Assembly: GCA_014238625.1 (NCBI GenBank) | Contig: JABAAS010000001.1 | Coordinates: 1-12,583, forward strand | Origin: Alphaproteobacteria bacterium | Lineage (GTDB): Bacteria; Pseudomonadota; Alphaproteobacteria; JABAAW01 | Direction of reading: 5' to 3' | DNA: 12,583 nucleotides | In this document: positions 7,419 through 12,583 of the stretch, piece by piece | Layout of the letters: each line of letters begins with the position of its first letter | How positions within the stretch are numbered: the stretch's first letter is position 1 | Notes under the pieces: model-generated | Database searches by the model: none | Told to the model about the DNA's origin: nothing | Seen by the model: only the letters and a program-made list of their open reading frames with translations | Translations under genes and position numbers: made by a program

Positions 7419-7525
7419 TGGCGCGGTGGTGCAGGTCAGCGATTTTTGTGTATTTTTCAGCCTGCTTGCTCTAGTTCTTATGCGAGCCTAAAAGTAAAGT
7501 ATGCGCTGTTTCTCCTTCTATCCCT
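7419..7525 (+). other. Spacer between the methyltransferase gene and cobH
   Basis: A 107-base spacer, the largest in the window. GCAGG (7431-7435) and CCTGC (7461-7465) could pair across a 25-base, T-rich loop, but there is no T-run after it. TTGCTC (7466-7471) and TAAAAG (7489-7494), 17 bases apart, are only weakly promoter-like. An ATG at 7501 opens an 11-codon frame (MRCFSFYPFAF) ending at TAA 7534-7536. No cobalamin-riboswitch B12 box was recognised. Confidence 0.5.
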
Positions 7526-8269
7526 TTGCGTTTTAATAACTTGCCTAATAATTTGCCCAATAATTTGCCCAGTAATTTGCTTAGCATTGCGCCCCCAGAC
7601 CTTCCGCCCTATCCAAAAGACCCGAGTGCGATAACGCGTTTGTCTTTCGAGCGAGTCGATGCGGCTTGTCCGCATATTGCGCGTCTGCCAGCCTCTCTGC
7701 AGCCGCTCGCGCGTCGCATGGTGCATGCTTGCGCGAATCCAGAGATAGTTCCGCTGATCAAGGCCTCCAAGAATTTTGTCGAGAACCTTAAGATTGATGC
7801 TAGCTTATCGAGCTTAGCTAGATTGCCAGTATTGTGCGACTCCTCGATGCTTTGCGCTGCTATCGCCCTTATCGCGCCGCACGCGCAATGCTTGACGCAT
7901 TGTGACGAAGCGAAGAGTCTAGCGCGAGAGCAGAACATCACGCGCGCGATGGCTGGCATCGATCTTTATTACGCTCGTTCGTCTGCCTCTGTTGGCAAGA
8001 CGATATTTCTTTTCGGCTCTGCTCCGACGGCTTTGTTTCGCTTGCTCGAACATTGCCATGCCGAGCGGAGCGAGCTGCCCGCCGCAACTTTTGCCTTTCC
8101 AGTAGGTTTTGTCTCTGCGCTTGAGTCTAAGGAGGCTCTTATTGCGAGTGCCAAGCATAATTCTATGCCTTACATTACACTCATCGGACGCTTGGGCGGT
8201 AGTGCTATTGCTGCTGCTGCCTTCAACGCAGTTTTTGCAGAGCAAAAAAGCGACAAAGAAAAAAGCTAA
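7526..8269 (+). CDS. cobH: Precorrin-8X / cobalt-precorrin-8 methylmutase (CobH/CbiC)
   Basis: Catalyses migration of the methyl group from C11 to C12, giving (hydrogeno)cobyrinate; cytoplasmic. 247 residues from the first TTG. The family domain starts near residue 29 (YPKDPSAITRLSF). The expected catalytic His is His67 in RRMVHACANPEI, and substrate-binding blocks LPVLCDSSM, SAPTALFRLLE and FAFPVGFVSALESKEAL are clear. IGRLGGSAIAAAAFNAVFA closes the fold. The block usually GNAPTAL reads GSAPTAL here. The start is uncertain: residues 4-19 come from the Asn-Leu-Pro tandem repeat, no ATG or GTG is in frame upstream (stop at 7472-7474), no Shine-Dalgarno is visible, and any of five TTG codons (7526 to 7577) could be used. 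cobL begins 11 bases downstream. Confidence 0.92.
   Translation: MRFNNLPNNLPNNLPSNLLSIAPPDLPPYPKDPSAITRLSFERVDAACPHIARLPASLQPLARRMVHACANPEIVPLIKASKNFVENLKIDASLSSLARLPVLCDSSMLCAAIALIAPHAQCLTHCDEAKSLAREQNITRAMAGIDLYYARSSASVGKTIFLFGSAPTALFRLLEHCHAERSELPAATFAFPVGFVSALESKEALIASAKHNSMPYITLIGRLGGSAIAAAAFNAVFAEQKSDKEKS
7535..7582 (+). repeat. 12-base tandem repeat at the 5' end of cobH
   Basis: Four 12-base units (AATAACTTGCCT, AATAATTTGCCC, AATAATTTGCCC, AGTAATTTGCTT) lie within the extreme 5' part of the cobH frame. Units two and three are identical. Read in the cobH frame they encode Asn-Asn-Leu-Pro repeats, and each holds an in-frame TTG (7541, 7553, 7565, 7577), in addition to the TTG at 7526. 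Confidence 0.92.
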
Positions 8270-8280
8270 TAGCAAAATAA

Positions 8281-9720
8281 ATGAAAGCAAAACAGACGAC
8301 ACGCACTAGGCTCTGGCTTTCTGTGGTTGGTATCGGTGAGGAGGGCTACGCCGCCTTGACATCTGAGGCGCGAGCACTCTGCGCTAAGGCGCAATATATC
8401 CTTGGTGCTAGTCGCCATATTGCTAGCTTACCGCAAGAGCTACAGGCGCGCGCGACTACTTGGCAGAGCCCTTTTGCCAAGAACCTCACAAAGCTCGATG
8501 CTTTACGAGATAAGGTTTTGCAAAGCACTTCGCCCAATGGCAATCATGGCGCGCTTTCATCTGCGCATGAATATGTTTGTGTTCTAGCGACTGGCGACCC
8601 TCTCTCCTACGGCGTTGGCTCGGTTTTGCTACGCCGCTACGGCTTTGAGGAGCTACGGATAGTTCCTTGGCGCGGTAGTTTTTCTTTGGCTGCATCTGCG
8701 ATGGGTTGGTCGCACGAATCCTTCAGCACTATCACCTTACACGGACGACCTCTTGCGCTGTTGCGCCGTTATCTTGCGCCCTGCGAGCGTCTTTTGGTTA
8801 TGCTCACTGGTTTGAGGGATATTAGTGCTGTTGCGCGTTTGCTTTGCGAGGAGGGGTTGAGCTCGACGACTATGACTGTTTTGAGTTGCTTGGGTGGCGA
8901 GCAAGAGTCGCGTTCTAGCTTCAAGGCGATGGATGCGAGGGGGCGTTCTCTGCCAGTGAAACTCACCTCTCCTTCTTTGCTTGCGTTGCTAGCACTCGAG
9001 TTGCCAGCGCGGAGAGATTATTCCACCAAGCCAGCTGGCTCTAGCAAGTTTACTTCGCGGCTATTGGGTCAAAAACTTGGTCTAGCGGACGATGCTTTTT
9101 TCCACGATGGTCAGATAAGCAAGCGAGAGGTTCGCGCCTTGACGATTGCCTCGCTTGTGGTCGAGCGCGATGCTTTATTGTGGGATATAGGCGCGGGTTG
9201 CGGTTCTATCTCTATCGAGTGGTGCTTGGGCGGTGGCAGGGCTTGCGCTATAGAGCGCGATGCGCGCCGCGTTGCGTTAATCGCGAAGAACCGCGAGAGC
9301 TTTGGCATACCAGAGCGTCTAGAGATTCTACATACGGAGGCGCACGATTTCTTGTGTGGTGCTGTTAAAGACTTTTCGCTCGCTCAAAAGAGTAGCTCTA
9401 GTCTATCGACAAAGCATGTCGCAATAGAGGGCGTTGCAACAAGGTTTACTGCTCCGCAGGCGATTTTTCTCGGCGGCTGCTTGCAGTTACCTTTGTTAGA
9501 ACGGCTTAGCGCTCTGCTGGCGGCGCGCGGTCGTTTGGTTGCAAACGCTGTGACGCTCGATGGCGAGAATGTTCTTATAGAGTTTTACAAAAAGCATGGC
9601 GGGACTTTGACGCGCATAGGCGTAGAGCGTTTAGAGCGAATCGGTTCGATGGATGCTTTTGCTCCGCAACGGCGTATTTTGCAGTATCTCTACCAAGCGC
9701 CAGATAAAGTAGACTCTTGA
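8281..9720 (+). CDS. cobL: Precorrin-6Y C5,15-methyltransferase (decarboxylating), CbiE-CbiT fusion CobL
   Basis: Bifunctional enzyme that methylates C5 and C15 and decarboxylates the C12 acetate side chain of the corrin intermediate. 479 residues, longer than typical CobL (about 400-430). The N-terminal CbiE domain (about 11-240) shows LWLSVVGIGEEG, VLATGDPLSYGVGS (101-114) and TLHGRPL (152-158). The C-terminal CbiT domain (about 266-470) shows GLADDAFFHDGQISKREVRA (267-286), the SAM motif LLWDIGAGCGSISIEW (299-314), and APQAIFLGGCL (391-401). Extra length comes from a Ser-rich linker between domains (about 245-258) and a poorly conserved insert in CbiT (about 360-388). The ATG at 8281 has no clear ribosome binding site, so coupling to cobH is likely. 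cobI follows after 19 bases. Confidence 0.96.
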   Translation: MKAKQTTRTRLWLSVVGIGEEGYAALTSEARALCAKAQYILGASRHIASLPQELQARATTWQSPFAKNLTKLDALRDKVLQSTSPNGNHGALSSAHEYVCVLATGDPLSYGVGSVLLRRYGFEELRIVPWRGSFSLAASAMGWSHESFSTITLHGRPLALLRRYLAPCERLLVMLTGLRDISAVARLLCEEGLSSTTMTVLSCLGGEQESRSSFKAMDARGRSLPVKLTSPSLLALLALELPARRDYSTKPAGSSKFTSRLLGQKLGLADDAFFHDGQISKREVRALTIASLVVERDALLWDIGAGCGSISIEWCLGGGRACAIERDARRVALIAKNRESFGIPERLEILHTEAHDFLCGAVKDFSLAQKSSSSLSTKHVAIEGVATRFTAPQAIFLGGCLQLPLLERLSALLAARGRLVANAVTLDGENVLIEFYKKHGGTLTRIGVERLERIGSMDAFAPQRRILQYLYQAPDKVDS

Positions 9721-9739
9721 GCGTATTTATTCTCGTACC

Positions 9740-10495
9740 ATGTCAGATAGTGGCGATGAAAATAGCGGAGCGCGTCTTTATGGCGTCGGCATTGGTCCTG
9801 GCAGTCCAGACTTGATCACGCTACGAGCACATAGAATTTTGCAAAAGGTTGCAGTTTTAGCCTATCCCACTCCGCCGAGCTCTAGTTCTCTTGCTCGTAG
9901 CATTGCTGCGCCGAACTTGCGTTCTTCCTACATAGAGCTGCCTATAACCATGTCTTTAGACTTGCGTTATTTTCCCGATAGCGAGACTTACGCGCGAGCG
10001 GCGCGAGCTATCGAGGGTCATATTCGCGCGGGACGCGATGTTGCTTACTTATGCGAGGGAGACGCAACCCTTTACGGCTCTTTTCTCTACTTGCTACCGC
10101 ACTTGCGCGACATAAGGGTAGAGATTGTGCCTGGCATCTCCGCGCCGATGAGCGGTTCGGCTTTGTGGCTTTCTGCCTTGGCGCAGGGTAACGAGCGGTT
10201 TTCTATTTTACCTTCTACTGCCTCGCGCGAGGCGTTGGCGCAATCGCTGGCTGCTTGTGAGAGCGCGGTTTTTATGAAGGTGGGTAAATCTTTTGCTAAA
10301 ATTTGCGATCTATTGACAGAGCAAGACCGCTTGCAAAACGCCTATTATATTTCGCATGCTACATTTCCTAATCAGCAGAGAATTTTGCTCACGGATTTAT
10401 TGGCTGATTTGCCCGAAGATTTTCGTGCGCCGTATTTTTCGATGATCTTCACACCGACTAATACACAGAAAGAGAAGGGCAAAGAGAAGGAGTAG
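9740..10495 (+). CDS. cobI: Precorrin-2 / cobalt-factor II C20-methyltransferase (CobI/CbiL)
   Basis: SAM-dependent methyltransferase adding the C20 methyl to precorrin-2 or its cobalt form, the substrate that CbiX would supply. 251 residues, close to the family norm of about 240. Landmarks of the class III tetrapyrrole methylase fold are LYGVGIGPGSPDLITLRA (13-30, SAM-binding loop), AYPTP (41-45), YLCEGDATLYGSF (103-115), EIVPGISA (128-135) and FMKVGK (178-183). The C-terminus (TQKEKGKEKE) is a charged tail. The ATG at 9740 lies 19 bases after cobL without an obvious Shine-Dalgarno. The end of the gene contains AAGGAG, which serves as ribosome binding site for cbiG-cobJ 2 bases downstream. 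Confidence 0.96.
   Translation: MSDSGDENSGARLYGVGIGPGSPDLITLRAHRILQKVAVLAYPTPPSSSSLARSIAAPNLRSSYIELPITMSLDLRYFPDSETYARAARAIEGHIRAGRDVAYLCEGDATLYGSFLYLLPHLRDIRVEIVPGISAPMSGSALWLSALAQGNERFSILPSTASREALAQSLAACESAVFMKVGKSFAKICDLLTEQDRLQNAYYISHATFPNQQRILLTDLLADLPEDFRAPYFSMIFTPTNTQKEKGKEKE
10487..10492 (+). promoter_or_regulatory. Strong Shine-Dalgarno of cbiG-cobJ
   Basis: AAGGAG, 5 bases before the ATG at 10498, fixes that ATG as start in preference to the ATG at 10504. It overlaps the last codons of cobI. It is the clearest ribosome binding site in the B12 block. Confidence 0.7.
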
Positions 10496-10497
10496 CG

Positions 10498-12564
10498 ATG
10501 AAGATGGCAAATAATAAGGACTCTCGAAACGCAGACTCTCAACCCGAAGACTCTCAACCCGAAGACTCTCGAGCCGAGGACTCTCGAGCCGTAGATTCTA
10601 AATCCATGGCTTCTTCCAGCGTAGGCTCGGCTGTGTTGTTTTACGCCCCTAGCACCGAGTCTCGTGCGAAAAATATCTTGTCGCTACTTGCAGAGCGCAA
10701 AAAGGCTTGCGGAGATTTGAGAGAAGATGGCTGGATTTTTTCGTGCCAGCCCTTGTCGAAGGATGCGCTCGCGCAGGCGTTTGTGCGAGGCTCTGCGATC
10801 ATTGGTTTATGCTCTGTGGCTATTTTGCTGCGCTCGTTACCTATATCGCATAAGCATAGGGATAGCCCGTTGCTCTGTTTGGCTGGCTCGTTTGCGGAGA
10901 ATGACCAGCCCGCGGCAGCTAGCGACCAGCCTTCTTGCATTTCTTGCTACATCGTTTCTTTACTCGGCTGGCATCACGGTGGAGCGAGATTGGCTCGCGA
11001 GCTGAGTGCCGCTCTCGCTACGGCTGGTGAGGAAGTTAGAATCATCGGCGGTTCTGCGAGCGAGGAACGCTGGGGCTTTGCCCTAGAGGACGCACCGCGA
11101 GGTTGGCTTGTTGAGGGAGCGATCGATAAAACGCTCAAGTCGCTCGCACGAGGTGTTGGCTATAGCGTTGTAGGCGAGGCTTGTGCGGGCTTTCCTCCGC
11201 AAAAATTTTTTGCAAACGCTAGAGCCGTGATAAGTAGCAAGGAGGCAAGAGGTAATAAAATAAGTAGCGATAAGATAGGTGATAGCGTTATTCGAGTTGC
11301 TCTTGGCTATCACGCGCGTGGCGATGAGGACATACAGATTATACCGCGCAGGCTGTCTCTCGGCATAGGCTGCATTCGCGGTGCGCGCGTTGAGGATATA
11401 TCCTCGTTGGTCGAATCTTGTTTGGATGAGGCTGGCGTTACTCGCTCGGCTCTGTGCGGAGTGGCGAGCGTTTTGTTGAAATGCGATGAGCGCGGTCTTT
11501 TGCAATTTGCCAAAACTTGGGACTTGCCACTACGCTTTTTCTCTGCCTCACATTTGCAAGCTATGTCTGTGCGACGAGGCTTGACGGGCGTCGAGGAGGT
11601 TGAGCGCGCAGTCGGCACGCCTAGCGTTGCGGAGGCGGCAGCGCTCAGCCTCGTTAGCGTTGCGAGCGATGGTATGGATGGAGAGTTGCTGCTTAGCAAG
11701 CGCAAGTCTAGCTTTGCGACTTGTGCGCTTGCTATGGGGGATAGAGTTTTTGCTACAAGCGAGCTTGCGGGAGAGAAGAACGGTTGCTTGAAGTTGCTGG
11801 GTCTAGGTCCTGGCGGTGCGATGCTCCGCACAGCGCAGGCAGAGCTTGCGTTGCGCGAGGCTGATGTGGTTGTGGGTTATTCGGGCTATTTTTCGTTGCT
11901 CGAGCAAGGCGAGACGCGTGCCGATGCAGAGTTCATCCGCTATCCGATCGGCGAGGAGGAGGCTCGTTGTCGTGCGGCTATTGCTTGTGCGCGACGGGGA
12001 CAAAATACGGTGCTATTGGGTTCTGGCGATACTGGAGTTTATGGTTTGGCTACTTTGTTGTGGCAGGTGCTGGCGCAAGAAGATTCTGAAAATAACGCCA
12101 AAAATAACGCTCTCGAGGTTCTGCATGTTGCTGGCATCTCGGCGATGCATGCTTTGGCGGCACGAGTAGGGGCACCGCTGGCGGACGATTTCTGCGCTAT
12201 TTCTCTCTCCGATGTTATGACAAAAGAAGAGCAGATACTCAAACGAATAGCTTGTGCTGCTAGTGGCGATTTCGTGCTTGCGTTGTATAATCCTCAGAGT
12301 GAGACGCGCCGCAAATTACTACCGCGCGCGTTTGAGATTATGCGCGCCCATCGCGCCCTCGAGACGCCAATCGCTGTCGGTAGACTTGTCGGTCGCAAGG
12401 ACGAAGAGGTGCATATTTCTACGCTTGGTGAGTTTCAATGCGAGGCTGTCGATATGCACACGATTCTGATCGTTGGTAACTCGCAAACACAACTCTATTG
12501 CTCGCCTTATGGCAAACGCCTCTATACGCATCGAGGCTATCGTCTAGCTCATAGTAAAAGCTGA
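10498..12564 (+). CDS. cobJ: CbiG-CobJ fusion: cobalt-precorrin-5A hydrolase plus precorrin-3B C17-methyltransferase
   Basis: A 688-residue fusion. Residues 1-40 are a low-complexity acidic leader from a 15-base repeat. The CbiG N-terminal domain is about 45-205, with SLLGWHHGGARLARELS (154-170) matching the LLSGHxGGAN block and DAPRGWLVEG (198-207). After a weakly conserved linker (about 230-275), the CbiG C-terminal/CobE-like domain (about 280-412) has PRRLSLGIGCIRG (283-295) and VERAVGTPSVAEAAAL (368-383). CobJ/CbiH covers about 430-670, with LKLLGLGPGG (431-440), LLGSGDTGVYGLA (506-518), VAGISAMHALAARVGAPLADDFC (544-566) and ALYNPQSETR (595-604). CobJ methylates C17 with ring contraction; CbiG opens the lactone and releases the C20 fragment. 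Fusions of these two are known in other bacteria. It is likely translated by coupling from cobI. Confidence 0.95.
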   Translation: MKMANNKDSRNADSQPEDSQPEDSRAEDSRAVDSKSMASSSVGSAVLFYAPSTESRAKNILSLLAERKKACGDLREDGWIFSCQPLSKDALAQAFVRGSAIIGLCSVAILLRSLPISHKHRDSPLLCLAGSFAENDQPAAASDQPSCISCYIVSLLGWHHGGARLARELSAALATAGEEVRIIGGSASEERWGFALEDAPRGWLVEGAIDKTLKSLARGVGYSVVGEACAGFPPQKFFANARAVISSKEARGNKISSDKIGDSVIRVALGYHARGDEDIQIIPRRLSLGIGCIRGARVEDISSLVESCLDEAGVTRSALCGVASVLLKCDERGLLQFAKTWDLPLRFFSASHLQAMSVRRGLTGVEEVERAVGTPSVAEAAALSLVSVASDGMDGELLLSKRKSSFATCALAMGDRVFATSELAGEKNGCLKLLGLGPGGAMLRTAQAELALREADVVVGYSGYFSLLEQGETRADAEFIRYPIGEEEARCRAAIACARRGQNTVLLGSGDTGVYGLATLLWQVLAQEDSENNAKNNALEVLHVAGISAMHALAARVGAPLADDFCAISLSDVMTKEEQILKRIACAASGDFVLALYNPQSETRRKLLPRAFEIMRAHRALETPIAVGRLVGRKDEEVHISTLGEFQCEAVDMHTILIVGNSQTQLYCSPYGKRLYTHRGYRLAHSKS
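10519..10593 (+). repeat. 15-base tandem repeat at the start of cbiG-cobJ
   Basis: Five 15-base units each begin GACTCT at 10519, 10534, 10549, 10564 and 10579, with a partial sixth (GATTCT) at 10594. Units two and three (GACTCTCAACCCGAA) are identical; four and five share GACTCTCGAGCCG. They encode DSQPE/DSRAE-type pentapeptides ahead of the CbiG domain. Frame is kept whatever the copy number. Confidence 0.95.
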
Positions 12565-12574
12565 TAGGAGTAGA

Positions 12575-12583
12575 GTGAATTTC
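12575..12583 (+). CDS. Start of a further gene, possibly cobM/cbiF (partial)
   Basis: TAGGAG (12565-12570) directly after the cbiG-cobJ stop is a good Shine-Dalgarno, and GTG AAT TTC follows at 12575, giving Met-Asn-Phe. Only three codons are visible. CobM/CbiF, the C11-methyltransferase missing from the window, commonly starts with a short strand ending in F-I/V-GAGPG, so the fit is possible, but this is inference from context rather than from sequence. Confidence 0.4.

Noticed and set aside
7419..7525. Cobalamin riboswitch
   Set aside because: No B12 box was recognised here or before cobK, cbiX, cobL or cobI, and the spacers are too short.
7446..7634. 62-residue hydrophobic frame across the spacer and cobH start
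   Set aside because: Its Ile/Cys pattern is just the 12-base repeat read in another frame, and it overlaps cobH; no ribosome binding site.
11310..11831. 173-residue frame on the minus strand
   Set aside because: Antisense shadow of the CbiG-C region with no recognisable family features; the + strand reading is clear.
1..12583. GATC clusters as evidence for the methyltransferase target
   Set aside because: About 40 GATC sites by eye in 12.6 kb is near random expectation and shows no clustering, so it gives no support for a target.
1..12583. Insertion sequences, tRNA genes, CRISPR arrays
   Set aside because: No terminal inverted repeats, transposase motifs, tRNA-like cloverleaf or spaced direct repeats were seen.

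Overview
The window is a densely packed, single-strand (+) stretch with almost no intergenic space. It holds two functional blocks: the end of a phosphate-uptake operon (pstC, pstA, pstB, phoU) and a cobalamin (vitamin B12) corrin-ring cluster (cobK, cbiX, cobH, cobL, cobI, a cbiG-cobJ fusion, and the first codons of another gene). Three unrelated genes lie inside the cobalamin block: an integration host factor beta-like gene, a small LapA-type membrane protein gene, and a beta-class DNA methyltransferase gene.

The protein families point to an alphaproteobacterium. PstC and PstA are the long forms typical of that class (PstA has a large extracytoplasmic insert), ihfB-lapA is a familiar alphaproteobacterial pair, and CbiX is the two-domain form with an MxxCxxC cysteine motif and HHHH. 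Base composition looks close to balanced, lower than in most free-living high-GC alphaproteobacteria. ATA and CTA codons are common, and the tetranucleotide CTAG, rare in most proteobacteria, is frequent. TTG and GTG starts are used often. No genus can be named from this.

Layout: 1-989 pstC (5' end missing), 986-2341 pstA (ATGA overlap with pstC), 2383-3168 pstB, 3197-3991 phoU, 4034-4894 cobK, about 100 bases of spacer with a weak hairpin and T-run, 4995-5330 ihfB-like, 5341-5601 lapA-like, 5608-6669 cbiX, 6687-7418 DNA methyltransferase, a 107-base spacer, 7526-8269 cobH, 8281-9720 cobL (cbiE+cbiT), 9740-10495 cobI, 10498-12564 cbiG-cobJ, and a probable gene start at 12575.

How the genes work together: PstC and PstA form the inner-membrane channel, PstB energises it and PhoU gates and signals; the phosphate-binding protein PstS is presumably upstream. 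In the cobalamin block CbiX inserts cobalt, CobI methylates C20, CobJ methylates C17 with ring contraction, the CbiG part would open the lactone, CobK reduces the macrocycle, CobL methylates C5 and C15 and decarboxylates, and CobH moves the C12 methyl. The C11 methylase (CobM/CbiF), the C1 methylase and the later amidation and adenosylation enzymes are not in view. CbiX plus a full-length CbiG suggest early cobalt insertion, although the enzymes otherwise look like the alphaproteobacterial cob set.

The most unusual features are the methyltransferase inside the B12 cluster, in-frame tandem repeats in three B12 genes (a His repeat in CbiX, a 12-base repeat at the start of cobH that carries a ladder of TTG codons, and a 15-base repeat at the start of cbiG-cobJ), and the lack of CTAG avoidance.
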